NCBI RefSeq assembly: GCF_003149145.1
Contig: NZ_QGDQ01000016.1
Location: 1 to 64,000 of the forward strand
Reading direction: 5' to 3'
Length of the DNA: 64,000 nt
DNA from: Quadrisphaera granulorum
GTDB lineage: Bacteria > Actinomycetota > Actinomycetes > Actinomycetales > Quadrisphaeraceae
Below the pieces are notes generated by a model, which was not told the origin of the DNA, did not search any database, and was given only the letters and a program-made list of their open reading frames with translations. The translations under genes and the position numbers were made by a program. Shown one piece after another: positions 51,315-62,232 of this stretch; the stretch's first letter is position 1; each line of letters begins with the position of its first letter.

Positions 51315-52099
51315 CCCGTCAGGGTGCCAGAGGTTTCGGTTGGCCGAAACCTGGCTGGTTCGGGTTCCAGCGCCGCGAGGTCGCGCCGCGCGGCGAGCAG
51401 GTCGTGGCCCAGTGCCTGCGCCAGCTCCCCACCGCCCGCGAGCGGCAGCGCGGCGGCGCAGCCGACCGTGCGGCCAGCGGGCTTCGTCGTCGTCGTCGTA
51501 CTGAGCGTGGTGCTGGTTGTGGTGGCGAGGGCGGCGGGGGAGCGCAGCCTGCTGACCAGCACACGCGGCGCGTCGAGCGCGTCCCACGTCGGCGAGCCCG
51601 GCCCCAGGGCCACCGACTGCCGCAGCCACGGCGCCCCGGCGAGGTCCGCCCGCAGCGTGCCGCGCCAGCTGCCCGGCGCCTCCCGCCACCGCCCGAGGAC
51701 CGTCACCTCGGTGAGGTCGAGCGCGCCGCCTTCGTCGACGGTGGCGGTCGTCACCGCGTGCAGGTCACTGCCGCGGACCGCCACGAGCGGCTCCAGCGCC
51801 ACGTCGAGGTGACCGCCCTCGGCCACGCGCAGGCGCAGGTCGATCCGTGCCGGCCGACCGGAGCGGTCGGGCATCGACAGCGTCGCTGCGACACCGCGCA
51901 GCAGCAGCCGGGCACCCGGTTCGACGACGACGTCGACCTCTACCGTGTCGCCGCCCAGCGGGCCCGCGCCCGTGCCCACGAGGTGCACCTCGTCGGGCCC
52001 CGTGCGGCGCGCGTTGAGGATGCCTTCGGCGCGGTTGGTCAGCAGGCGAGTGGTGCCCCCTTGGCCGGATACCGCGACGAGCTCAACCCTGGTGCGCAC
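51311..52099 (-). CDS. ureD: Urease accessory protein UreD
   Basis: 262 residues from GTG 52099. It has the UreD/UreH beta-sandwich pattern: [33 protein letters not shown], then [31 protein letters not shown]-like [21 protein letters not shown], and [30 protein letters not shown] Thr/Ser-rich tract ([17 protein letters not shown], about residues 190-207) interrupts the C-terminal third. UreD is the scaffold that holds UreFG on apo-urease for nickel delivery. It overlaps ureG by 17 bases. Confidence 0.92.
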   Translation of the reverse strand: MRTRVELVAVSGQGGTTRLLTNRAEGILNARRTGPDEVHLVGTGAGPLGGDTVEVDVVVEPGARLLLRGVAATLSMPDRSGRPARIDLRLRVAEGGHLDVALEPLVAVRGSDLHAVTTATVDEGGALDLTEVTVLGRWREAPGSWRGTLRADLAGAPWLRQSVALGPGSPTWDALDAPRVLVSRLRSPAALATTTSTTLSTTTTTKPAGRTVGCAAALPLAGGGELAQALGHDLLAARRDLAALEPEPARFRPTETSGTLTG

Positions 52100-52946
52100 T
52101 GGCGAGCTCGCGCCGCTTCGCCAGCAGCTGCTGCACCCACGCCGCGACGGGCGTGGCGCCCGGGTCTTCCCGCAGGCTCGTGAACGCCACCGGCCGCTCG
52201 CCGCGCAGCGCGGTGGCGTCGCGGTCCATCACGCTGAGGTCGGCGCCGACCATCGGCGCGAGGTCGGTCTTGTTGATGACGAGCAGGTCGGAGGTGATGA
52301 CGCCCGGCCCGCCCTTGCGGGGCACCTTGTCACCCCCGGCGACGTCGACGACGAAGATCTGAGCGTCCACCAGGCCGTAGCTGAAGGTGGCGGTGAGGTT
52401 GTCACCGCCGGACTCCACGAGCACGACGTCGGGGTTGAAGGAGTCCTCCAGGTCTTCGACGGCGTCGAGGTTCATGGCGATGTCGTCGCGGATGGCGGTG
52501 TGCGGGCAGGCTCCCGTCTGCACGGCCGTGATGCGCTCGGCGGGGAGCACGCCGTGACGGATGAGGAAGTCGCCGTCTTCGGTGGTGTAGATGTCGTTGG
52601 TCACCACGGCCATGTCGAGGCCGGCGCCCTCCGGGCCGAGTGCGCGGCACAGCGCCGCCACGAGCGCGGTCTTGCCGGAGCCGACCGGGCCGCCGATGCC
52701 GATGCGCAGCGGGCCCGACGGCGGGCGGTGCGGCGTGGCGACGGGCGCGTGCGTGTGGGGGATGCCGTGCTGGTGGGCGTGCGCGTGGGCGTCGTCGTCG
52801 TGAGAGAGGGGGTTGCCGTACCGGTCCTGCGGGGCCGGGTGGGTGTGCGGCGGCTCGGTGAAGCGCAGGTGGGCGGCCACATCGGGCTGTGCCGGGGTGT
52901 GGTCGAGGTCGGGGGTGCGCTCAGCGCCCGTCGGCTGGGAGTCCAT
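52083..52946 (-). CDS. ureG: Urease accessory GTPase UreG with histidine-rich N-terminus
   Basis: 287 residues from ATG 52946 with AAAGGA 6 bases upstream. The first about 75 residues form a His/Asp-rich extension ([35 protein letters not shown]), absent from short UreG proteins. The GTPase core follows: P-loop [14 protein letters not shown], then [28 protein letters not shown] with the nickel CPH motif, [10 protein letters not shown], and [13 protein letters not shown] (guanine specificity). UreG delivers Ni2+ to urease with GTP hydrolysis. The His-rich arm probably stores or sequesters nickel, as in related proteins. Confidence 0.96.
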   Translation of the reverse strand: MDSQPTGAERTPDLDHTPAQPDVAAHLRFTEPPHTHPAPQDRYGNPLSHDDDAHAHAHQHGIPHTHAPVATPHRPPSGPLRIGIGGPVGSGKTALVAALCRALGPEGAGLDMAVVTNDIYTTEDGDFLIRHGVLPAERITAVQTGACPHTAIRDDIAMNLDAVEDLEDSFNPDVVLVESGGDNLTATFSYGLVDAQIFVVDVAGGDKVPRKGGPGVITSDLLVINKTDLAPMVGADLSVMDRDATALRGERPVAFTSLREDPGATPVAAWVQQLLAKRRELASAHQG

Positions 52947-52957
52947 GCGAGGTCCTT

Positions 52958-53623
52958 TCACGAGGCGAAGAGCTTGTCCTGGCGCGGCGCGTGCCGCGTC
53001 ACCAGGAGGTCGGTCAGGGGATCGGACTCCGCCGGGACCTCGTCGCCGCGGGCCACGGCCTCGGAGGCGTCGGTGGCGAGGGCGTCCTGGAGCGGGCCCA
53101 GGGAGGCGAGGACGGCGGCCACCGTGACGGGGTCGAGCCCGAGCAGCCGCGCCGCAGCCGTGGCCGTGGCGGTACCGGTGAGGTAGAGCGCCACGAGCGC
53201 GGCGTCGCGGGGAGAGCCGCCGGCTGCTGCGGTGGCCACCCCGATCGCCAGCGGGTGGTGCGGCGCCCGGGCCACCTGCCCGAGCGCCGCCCATGCCGCG
53301 GAGGGCCACGCCACGGAGGCAACGCGCACCAGGCCGCGGCCCTGTGCGCGGGACGCCTCGCGTGCGGCCGGAGCCGGCAGGCGGACCTCCGCCTCGCCGT
53401 CGAGCACGCGCAGCGTGTTCGCGTCGGGCGCGGCGCACGACGCTGCCGCAAGGTGCGCCGCCACCACGCCCGCGGTGAGCAGGCGGCGGCGCAGCAGCGT
53501 GCCGAGGGAGGCCTCGTCGCGGACGTACCCGTCCACCACGGCCTGCTCCGTACCGCCGGAGTGAGCGTGTCCACCTGCGGGCAGGCGCGAGTCGGCGAGA
53601 GCGAGCAGTGACGCGAGCGTCAC
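52958..53623 (-). CDS. ureF: Urease accessory protein UreF
   Basis: 221 residues from GTG 53623. All-helical UreF pattern: [32 protein letters not shown] at the start (the S-(R/A)-x-P-x-G-x-x-x-x-S-x-G motif), then [57 protein letters not shown] and a C-terminal [12 protein letters not shown] tail. It acts as the activator of UreG in the UreDFG complex. It lies 11 bases upstream of ureG and 40 bases downstream of ureC; the latter gap contains copy 3 of the CATGATCACGG motif. Confidence 0.93.
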   Translation of the reverse strand: MTLASLLALADSRLPAGGHAHSGGTEQAVVDGYVRDEASLGTLLRRRLLTAGVVAAHLAAASCAAPDANTLRVLDGEAEVRLPAPAAREASRAQGRGLVRVASVAWPSAAWAALGQVARAPHHPLAIGVATAAAGGSPRDAALVALYLTGTATATAAARLLGLDPVTVAAVLASLGPLQDALATDASEAVARGDEVPAESDPLTDLLVTRHAPRQDKLFAS

Positions 53624-53640
53624 GCGGGTGGCCGTTCGTC

Positions 53641-53651
53641 CATGATCACGG
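53641..53651 (+). repeat. Recurrent junction motif CATGATCACGG, copy 3
   Basis: Third copy, in the 40-base ureC-ureF gap of the urease operon. Confidence 0.5.
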
Positions 53652-53663
53652 TTGGAGGGTGGA

Positions 53664-55393
<1,730 letters not shown>

Positions 55394-55394
<1 letters not shown>

Positions 55395-55713
55395 CAGCGC
55401 TGTCCTCCGAGATCACCGGGCGCGGGCAGGGTCAGGCCGGGCACCACGCGTGCTCCGGCCAGCGGCACGAGCACGACCTCGCGCTCGACGCCCGGCTCGA
55501 ACCGCACGGCGGTGCCGGCGGCGACGTCGAGCCGCAGGCCGTGCGCCGCCGTCCTGTCGAAGGACAGTGCCGTGTTGGCCTGGGCGAAGTGGAAGTGGGA
55601 GCCCACCTGGACGGGCCGGTCACCGGTGTTGACGACGACGAGCGTGGTGCGCGGGGCACCAGGCAGCGTGGCGACCGGCTCGGCGTTCTCGGCGACCAGC
55701 ACCTCTCCGGGGA

Positions 55714-55717
<4 letters not shown>
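55394..55717 (-). CDS. ureB: Urease beta subunit
   Basis: 107 residues from GTG 55717: [54 protein letters not shown], including the PVQVGSH(F/Y)HF motif that marks UreB, and [23 protein letters not shown] near the end. It is a structural beta-barrel subunit of the (alpha beta gamma)3 enzyme. It overlaps ureA by 4 bases and ureC by 1. Confidence 0.97.
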
Positions 55718-56016
<299 letters not shown>

Positions 56017-56859
56017 GGGCTGACGCTAGCCGAGCCGCTTCCGTCTCGGGGAGGTCGGTGTCGAAGGGGGTGCTGACGCGCGGACGACGCCGGCGCAGGC
56101 GCGGACCGAGCCGCCCCTCGACGGCAGCGCCGGCGCGCACCATGAGCACGCCGAGCAGCGAGCCGGCCAGCAGGTCGCTGAACCAGTGGAAGCCCAGGTA
56201 GAGGGACACCACGGTCATGACGGTGCTCGGCACGACGACGGCGACGAGCGCGCTGGAGCGGCGGATGCGGGTGCCCCGTGCCCGCGCGACGAGCAGGACC
56301 AGCAGGGCCGCCGCGGAGGCGGCGTTGGCCGCGTGGCCGGAGGGGAACGCCTGGCCGTTCGGCACGAACAGGGACGGGTCACCGGTGATGGCCAGCCCGC
56401 GGTCCAGGGTGAACTTGGCGATGGCGATGACCACGTTCATCGCGAAGATCGTGCCGAGCACCAGCCACAGCGACGACCAGCTGCGCCGGCGCCGGCACGC
56501 CCATAGGGCCGCGGCGATGACCACGGGTGTCACGAGCCACCGCTGGCCGGTGTGGTCGAGCACGTGCGCGAGCACGAGGTCGGGTCCGGTGTGGGGCAGC
56601 GCGCCCATCCATTCGTGGATGCGGACGTCGAGCACGGTGGTGAGGGGACCTGCCAGGAGGAGGTCGGTGAGCACGCCGAGCAGCGCCGCGGTGGCGAGCA
56701 ACGGCCAGCGGGCCGCCAGCCAGCTGGCGGCCGCCTCGCGGTGCTCGCCGGTCCCGCGCAGCGCGGCTGCACGCAGGCCGAAGGGCATCGGATCAGTGGT
56801 CACGTGTCCTTGTTACCCGTTTCACATGAACAGAAGCTGGCAGAAGTGGTGGCCCAGCG

Positions 56860-57615
56860 TCACGATCCGACAACGATGGTGGAGCCGGTCGTCGAGAGCG
56901 CGAGCCCGTCGGCGCGGACGGCCACACCGGTGAGCTGCTGGGACAAGGGCAGCGGTCCCAGAGGCACGTCGAACGCCAGCTGGTCGCGCAGACCCCCGAG
57001 CACAGAGCGTGACAGACGGTCGAGCAGTGCGCTCCCCGAGTCGAGCTGGCGGGGGACGGCCTTCACGGTCGAACCGTCGACGCCGGCGTCGACCGTGAGG
57101 TCGACCTCGGCCGAGAGCGAGACCTGCTGACCGAAGACGCGCGCGCTGCCCGTCACGCGCAGCGCGTCCCCGTCCGGTGACACGGTGAGGGGCACGCCCA
57201 AGGGGACGTCGCGCTGGGCGAGCACCGCGTTGACCTCGGAGTAGGTCAGCAGCGCCGTGGACGTCGCACGGGAGACCTCCACCCGCTCGATGCGCCCCCG
57301 CAGCACCTGCCGCAGGGGCAGAACGACGCCGGTCAGCCGCGCGTCGACCTCCGAGAGCACCACGTCCCCCGCCGGCACGTCGCGGGCCACCACGCGGACG
57401 TCGTCGTACTGCCCGCGCACCGCCTGCGGGACGAACCACCCGCCTCGGATGCTGACGTCCACGGCCCCGGCGGCACCGGTGCTCCCGACCAGCTCGGCGG
57501 CGACGCGCTCTTCGGCGGCGGTGCGTAGCCCGGCGTCGACCACCGGCGCCGCGACGACGGCGCCTCCCGCGAGCACCGCCAGCACCACGAGGGTGAGGAG
57601 CAGCCGGCGCAGCAC
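56860..57615 (-). CDS. DUF2993 (LmeA-like) phospholipid-binding protein
   Basis: 251 residues from GTG 57615, which has GAGGAG 9 bases upstream (GTG 57621 is too close). An N-terminal membrane anchor/signal (RRLLLTLVVLAVLAGGAVVAAP) precedes the DUF2993 domain: VDVSIRGGWFVPQAVRGQYDDVRVVARDVPAGDV, LSEVDARLTGVVLPLRQVLRG, and SYSEVNAVL-like TYSEVNAVLAQRDVP. LmeA-type proteins are periplasmic and bind phospholipids; in mycobacteria LmeA acts in lipomannan elongation. It is divergent from the uricase operon, with only 33 bases between starts. Confidence 0.9.
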   Translation of the reverse strand: MLRRLLLTLVVLAVLAGGAVVAAPVVDAGLRTAAEERVAAELVGSTGAAGAVDVSIRGGWFVPQAVRGQYDDVRVVARDVPAGDVVLSEVDARLTGVVLPLRQVLRGRIERVEVSRATSTALLTYSEVNAVLAQRDVPLGVPLTVSPDGDALRVTGSARVFGQQVSLSAEVDLTVDAGVDGSTVKAVPRQLDSGSALLDRLSRSVLGGLRDQLAFDVPLGPLPLSQQLTGVAVRADGLALSTTGSTIVVGS

Positions 57616-57648
57616 CTGCACATTCTCCTCAGCGCCTAGCCTCGCGGC

Positions 57649-58152
57649 ATGTCGCTGCTCGACGCCCTGCTCGGCCGCACCCCGCCCACCGGTACCGAGG
57701 CACAGGCGCTCGCCGCCTGCCTCGACGCCCCGCTGTGGGTGGCGAGCGTGCTCGACGGCGCGCCCTACCCCGACGTCGAGACGCTGCTGGAGCAGGCCGA
57801 CGCCGCCGCCCGCGCCCTGCCGCCGGAGGCCGTGCTCGTCGCCCTGCAGACTCATCCCCGTATCGGCGAGCGACCCTCCGGTGACAGCGCCCACGAGCGG
57901 ATGTCCCGGCTGGAGCAGTCGGGGGTCTCGCAGGACGCGGAGACCCGCGAGCGCCTCGCCGCCGGCAACGCCGCCTACGAGGCGCGGTTCGGCCACGTGT
58001 TCCTCATCCGCGCAGCGGGCCTGAGCCAGGAGGAGGTGCTGGCCGCCCTCGATGAACGGCTCGGCAACGACGCCGCCACCGAGCTGCTCGTCGCCGCCGA
58101 CCAGCTGCGGCAGATCGCGCTGCTGCGGCTGCAGGCGGCGCTGGCGGCGTAA
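57649..58152 (+). CDS. uraD: 2-oxo-4-hydroxy-4-carboxy-5-ureidoimidazoline (OHCU) decarboxylase
   Basis: 167 residues from ATG 57649. The all-helical UraD fold is seen in LAACLDAPLWVASVLDGAPYPDVETLLEQAD. The catalytic His region is LVALQTHPRIGERPSG with the downstream Ser-x-Glu-Gln stretch SRLEQSGVSQDAETRERLAAGNAAYEARFGHVFLIRAAGLSQEEVLAALDERLGN. It converts OHCU to S-(+)-allantoin. It is the first gene of the forward purine operon; its product feeds allantoinase. Confidence 0.95.
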   Translation: MSLLDALLGRTPPTGTEAQALAACLDAPLWVASVLDGAPYPDVETLLEQADAAARALPPEAVLVALQTHPRIGERPSGDSAHERMSRLEQSGVSQDAETRERLAAGNAAYEARFGHVFLIRAAGLSQEEVLAALDERLGNDAATELLVAADQLRQIALLRLQAALAA

Positions 58153-58233
58153 CGGGCGGATCCGGCACCGGTGTCCCCGCACGCGGCGGTGCCTGGCTAG
58201 CCTCCGGCGCATGGAGCACCTGGGGAGCCGGGC

Positions 58234-58560
58234 ATGGGCCTGAGCACGCACGTCCTCGACACCGCCTCCGGTGCGCCCGCCGCGGGCGTCCCGGTGTCCC
58301 TGTCGGTGCGCGCCACCGTCGAAGGGGACCTGGAAGCGTGGGCGCCCCTGGTCACGGCCGTCACCGACGACGACGGCCGCGCGGCGCTCCTGTTCGACGA
58401 GCCCGACCCGGGCACCTACCGGCTGCTGTTCGACACGTCGACGCGCAGCGGGTTCTTCCCGGAGATCGCCGTCGTCGTCGTCGTCCCCGAGGGGACGCAG
58501 CGGCTGCACGTGCCGCTGCTGCTGTCGCCCTTCGGCTACACCACCTACCGCGGGAGCTGA
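58234..58560 (+). CDS. uraH: 5-hydroxyisourate hydrolase (transthyretin-like)
   Basis: 108 residues from ATG 58234 with GGGGAG 5 bases upstream. Transthyretin-like signature: LSTHVLDTASGAPAAGVPVSLSV (His in STHVLD), AVTDDDGRAALLF, and the C-terminal tetrapeptide YRGS in SPFGYTTYRGS that marks HIU hydrolases. It acts between uricase and OHCU decarboxylase, and all three genes are adjacent here. Confidence 0.96.
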   Translation: MGLSTHVLDTASGAPAAGVPVSLSVRATVEGDLEAWAPLVTAVTDDDGRAALLFDEPDPGTYRLLFDTSTRSGFFPEIAVVVVVPEGTQRLHVPLLLSPFGYTTYRGS

Positions 58561-58568
58561 CGCACTCG

Positions 58569-59429
58569 ATGAGCCACGAGAAGACCTACGACCTCACCTG
58601 GAACCAGTACGGCAAGGCCGAGGTGCGCGTCGTGCACGTCGACAGGTCGGGCCCGCAGCACGTCGTCCGTGACCTCAACGTCACCACCGGGCTGCGCGGT
58701 GACTTCGAGCCGGCGTACACCGAGGGCGACAACTCCCGCGTGCTCACCACCGACGCGCAGAAGAACACCGTCTTCGGTCTGGCCCGCGAGACGGGCGTGG
58801 GGGAGCCGGAGGCGTTCGCGCTGGCCGTCGCCCGCCAGCTGCTGTCCGCGTGCCCGTCCGCGGACGTCGCGCGCGTGGTCGTCGAGCAGTACCTGTGGAA
58901 CCCGCTCAGCGGCGGGGGCGGGCACGCCTTCTCGCGGGCCGGGTCGCACGTGGTGGTCGCCGAGCTGGAGCTCAACCGCGACGGCGCGGCTGAGCTGACC
59001 GGCGGCGTCGACGAGCTCGTGGTGCTCAAGACCACCGACTCCGAGTACTCCGGCTTCCTCAAGGAGCGGTTCACCACGCTGGGGGAGACCGACGAGCGGA
59101 TCCTCGCCACGCAGGTCACCGCGCGCTGGCGCTACGCAGAGGGTGCTGCCGAGGGGGCTGACCACGCGGCGGTGAAGGCCGGGGCGCTCGAGGCGCTGCT
59201 GGGGGCGTTCGCGGGGCACTACTCCCTCGCCCTGCAGCAGACGCTGCACGCGATGGGCGTCGCCGTCCTCGAGGCCTGCCCCGAGCTGGCCGAGGTGACC
59301 CTCACGCTGCCGAACAAGCACCACTTCCTCCAGGACCTCTCCGCATACGGCCTGGACAACCCGAACGCGGTCTACCACGCCGACGACAGGCCCTACGGCC
59401 TCATCCAGGGGACGATCACCCGCCGGTGA
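58569..59429 (+). CDS. Urate oxidase (uricase), cofactor-free
   Basis: 286 residues from ATG 58569. T-fold uricase motifs: NQYGKAEVRVVHVDR (with the catalytic Lys), YTEGDNSRVLTTDAQKNTVFGLAR (catalytic Thr in LTTDAQKNT), LKTTDSEYSGFLKERFTTL, and LPNKHHFLQDLSAYGLDNPNAVYHADDRPYGLI. It oxidises urate to 5-hydroxyisourate with O2, giving H2O2. The gene follows uraH by 8 bases and overlaps the DUF6986 gene by 4. Confidence 0.96.
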   Translation: MSHEKTYDLTWNQYGKAEVRVVHVDRSGPQHVVRDLNVTTGLRGDFEPAYTEGDNSRVLTTDAQKNTVFGLARETGVGEPEAFALAVARQLLSACPSADVARVVVEQYLWNPLSGGGGHAFSRAGSHVVVAELELNRDGAAELTGGVDELVVLKTTDSEYSGFLKERFTTLGETDERILATQVTARWRYAEGAAEGADHAAVKAGALEALLGAFAGHYSLALQQTLHAMGVAVLEACPELAEVTLTLPNKHHFLQDLSAYGLDNPNAVYHADDRPYGLIQGTITRR

Positions 59430-60808
59430 GCTCCCCCCTGGACGACGTCCTCACTCCTCTTCTGGCTCAGCTCGACACTCAGCTCGCCGACGTCGACGCC
59501 GCGCTCGCGGCGTCGACGGTGGAGCTGCCCACACCGCAGGGTCAGCAGCCGGTGCACACCGTGTACGCGCCCGCTGACGTCGGCGACGACGCCACCGCAG
59601 AGCTGTGGGGCCGCCGCGCACTGGGCCTGCTCGCCCGCCACGCCCCCGACACCGCGGCGCTGGCCGCTGCGACGGGGCTGGAGGTCGACGACGACGACCG
59701 CGAGCGGCTCCTCGAGCTGCTCCGAACCCGGCCGATCGCTGACCTGCGCCTGGACCTCGAAGACGGCTACGGCCTCCCCGGCGAGACGCCCGGGCGCCGC
59801 AGCGACGTCGAGGAGGACTCCCACGCCGACGCCGCGGGCGCTGCGCTGGCGCGGATCGCGGGTCGGCGCGTGCGCGGCCAGGTCGCGCCGGGCATCGCGG
59901 GGGTGCGGATCCGCTCGTTCGAGCCGAGCACGCGGAGGAGGGCGGTACGGACCCTCGCGCGGGTGGTGGCCGCGGTGGTCGCCACCGCCGAGCGCGGCGC
60001 CGACGCCCCCGAGGCGGAGCTGGGGGCGCTGCCCGAGCACCTGCTGCTCACCCTGGCGAAGGTCAGCGACCCCGCGCAGGTCAGCGCGCTGGCGGACGTG
60101 CTCGACGCCCTCGAGGACGCCCACGGGCTGCCGCGCGGGTGGGTGTGCGTCGAGGTGCAGGTGGAGGTTCCGGCGCTGGTGGTCTCCCCGGACGGGCGCG
60201 CCGCGGTGGCCCGCTGCCGTGAAGCCGCGCGCGGACGGATGACAGGCTTGCACTACGGCACCTACGACTTCTCCGCCGCCTGCGGGGTGCCGCCCGCCCA
60301 CCAGAGCCTGGAGCACCCCCTGGCCGACCACGCCAAGGCTGTGCTGCAGCTCGCTGCGGCGGGCACGGGCGTCGCGGTGAGCGACGGGTCCACCAACGTG
60401 CTGCCCACCGGCGGCGCCGACGGCTCCGACGCCGCCCAGGTGCACGCCGCCTGGACGCTGCACGCCCGGCTCGTGACCCGCGCGCTCGAGCGCGGGCTCG
60501 CGCAGGGGTGGGACCTGCACCCCGGCCACCTCGTGACGCGGCACCTGGCCAACCTCGTGCACGCGAAGGCGGGCCTGCCGGACGCGGAGCGGCGGCTGGC
60601 GGCGTGGGTGGCGGCCACGGCGGCCCGAGCCGCCGCGGGTGATGACGCCGCCGCGGGCGTCGCCGACGAACCCGCCACCGCGCAGGCCATGGCGCGGCTG
60701 CTCGTGCGGGCCGACGTCGTCGGGGCGCAGGAGCTGAGCACCAGCGCGCAGCGGGTCGGCATGGACGTCGCGGCGCTGCAGGCGCTCGCGAGGAGGAGGG
60801 TCGGATGA
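59426..60808 (+). CDS. DUF6986 protein, CitE/malate-synthase-like aldolase fold
   Basis: 460 residues from GTG 59426. An N-terminal helical part is followed by a TIM-barrel-like region with metal and substrate motifs recalling the HpcH/HpaI-CitE superfamily: DLRLDLEDGYG (106-116), VRIRSFEP (160-167), WVCVEVQVEVPAL (239-251), MTGLHYGTYDFSAACG (272-287) and WDLHPGHLVTRHLANLV (362-378). These align in order with the CitE elements LDLEDAV, RVN, the Glu strand, FGSxD and HPxQ. No activity is established to my knowledge. It is overlapped by both neighbours (uricase and allantoinase), so it belongs to purine catabolism. A role in handling glyoxylate released from ureidoglycolate is my inference. Confidence 0.85.
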   Translation: MSSPLDDVLTPLLAQLDTQLADVDAALAASTVELPTPQGQQPVHTVYAPADVGDDATAELWGRRALGLLARHAPDTAALAAATGLEVDDDDRERLLELLRTRPIADLRLDLEDGYGLPGETPGRRSDVEEDSHADAAGAALARIAGRRVRGQVAPGIAGVRIRSFEPSTRRRAVRTLARVVAAVVATAERGADAPEAELGALPEHLLLTLAKVSDPAQVSALADVLDALEDAHGLPRGWVCVEVQVEVPALVVSPDGRAAVARCREAARGRMTGLHYGTYDFSAACGVPPAHQSLEHPLADHAKAVLQLAAAGTGVAVSDGSTNVLPTGGADGSDAAQVHAAWTLHARLVTRALERGLAQGWDLHPGHLVTRHLANLVHAKAGLPDAERRLAAWVAATAARAAAGDDAAAGVADEPATAQAMARLLVRADVVGAQELSTSAQRVGMDVAALQALARRRVG

Positions 60809-62232
60809 GCGAGCTGGACCTGCTGGTGCTCGCCGAGCGGGCTGTGCTGCCCGACGGTGCTGGTGGGCTGGATGTGCGCCCGGCGGCCGTGGGCGTGCGG
60901 GACGGGCGCATCGCCGTCGTCGTCCCCCTCGACCACCGGGGTGACCTGCCCCGTGCCGAGAGGGTGCTGGAGCTCGGCGACGACGAGGTGCTGCTGCCCG
61001 GCCTGGTCGACACGCACGTCCACATCAACGAACCCGGCCGCACGGCCTGGGAGGGCTTCGACACCGCCACGCGCGCCGCCGCCCTCGGCGGGGTCACCAC
61101 GGTCATCGACATGCCGCTGAACTCCATCCCGGCGACGACGACGGTCGGCGCGCTGCGCCTCAAGCACGAGGCCGCGCGCGGGGCCGTGCACGTCGACGTC
61201 GGGTTCTGGGGCGGGGTCGTGCCGGGCAACACCGGTGAGCTCGCCGGGCTGGTTGCCGGGGGGGTGTTCGGTGCCAAGTGCTTCACGACGCCGTCCGGTG
61301 TGGACGAGTTCGAGCACGTCAACCCCGCGCAGCTGCGCGAAGGTCTGGCCGAACTCGCCCGGCTCGGGTCGAGGCTGCTCGTGCACGCGGAAGACCCGGC
61401 CGTGCTCGACGAGGCCGCCGCCGACGTCGCCCGGCGCGTGGCCGACGGGGCTGACCCGCGCTCGTTCGCGCTGTTCCTCGCCTCCCGGCCCGCCGCTGCG
61501 GAGGACTCGGCGGTGGCCGATGTCATCGCCGCTGTCCGGGAGGTCGGTGGCGCCGTGCACGTCGTCCACCTGGCCAGCGCGTCCGCGCTGCCGCTGGTGG
61601 CCGCAGCCCGGGCCGAGGGGCTCGCGGTCACAGCGGAGACGTGCCCCCACTACCTCACCCTGGACGCCGCGGCCGTGCCCGACGGCGCCACGCAGTTCAA
61701 GTGCTGCCCGCCCGTGCGCGACGCCTCTGTGGCTGGCGAGCTGTGGGCGGCGCTGGAGGCTGGTGTGCTCGACTCGGTGGTCTCCGACCACTCCCCGTGC
61801 ACGCCCGACCTCAAGCTGCTCGAGGCCGACGGACGCAGCGGGGACTTCCTCGCGGCGTGGGGCGGCATCGCCAGCGTCCAGCTGGGCCTGCCCGTGGTGT
61901 GGACCGCGGCCCGCGAGCGGGGGGTGCCGCTGGAGCGCGTGGTCGAGTGGATGGCCGCCCGACCTGCTGCCCGCGTGGGTCTGGCGGGCCGCAAGGGTTC
62001 GCTGGTGGTGGGCGCCGACGCCGACTTCGCGGTGCTCGCCCCGGAGGAGGAGCTGCTGGTGGATCCGGGGATGCTGGCCTTCAAGAACAAGGTGACGCCG
62101 TACGCGGGCCGGACCCTGCGCGGGACGGTGCGGTCGACCTGGCTGCGCGGCACCCGTCTCGAGGTCGCGGACCCCTCCGCCGCCCCGGGCGGCAGGCTCC
62201 TGCACGCCGTGGGCCAGGATGAGTCGGCGTGA
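60805..62232 (+). CDS. allB: Allantoinase
   Basis: 475 residues from ATG 60805. Metal ligands are in LVDTHVHINEPGRTAWEGFDT (two His), the carbamylated Lys in VFGAKCFTTPSGVDEF, and further ligands in LLVHAEDP, VVHLASASALPL with AETCPHYLTL, and VVSDHSPCTPDLK (Asp). It opens the allantoin ring to allantoate. It overlaps the DUF6986 and allantoicase genes by 4 bases each. Confidence 0.97.
   Translation: MSELDLLVLAERAVLPDGAGGLDVRPAAVGVRDGRIAVVVPLDHRGDLPRAERVLELGDDEVLLPGLVDTHVHINEPGRTAWEGFDTATRAAALGGVTTVIDMPLNSIPATTTVGALRLKHEAARGAVHVDVGFWGGVVPGNTGELAGLVAGGVFGAKCFTTPSGVDEFEHVNPAQLREGLAELARLGSRLLVHAEDPAVLDEAAADVARRVADGADPRSFALFLASRPAAAEDSAVADVIAAVREVGGAVHVVHLASASALPLVAAARAEGLAVTAETCPHYLTLDAAAVPDGATQFKCCPPVRDASVAGELWAALEAGVLDSVVSDHSPCTPDLKLLEADGRSGDFLAAWGGIASVQLGLPVVWTAARERGVPLERVVEWMAARPAARVGLAGRKGSLVVGADADFAVLAPEEELLVDPGMLAFKNKVTPYAGRTLRGTVRSTWLRGTRLEVADPSAAPGGRLLHAVGQDESA

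Noticed and set aside
53608-53623. GTGACG...CGTCAC inverted repeat at the start of ureF as an operator
   Set aside because: It lies within the first codons of ureF inside an operon, with only 6-base arms of common composition; chance is a sufficient explanation.
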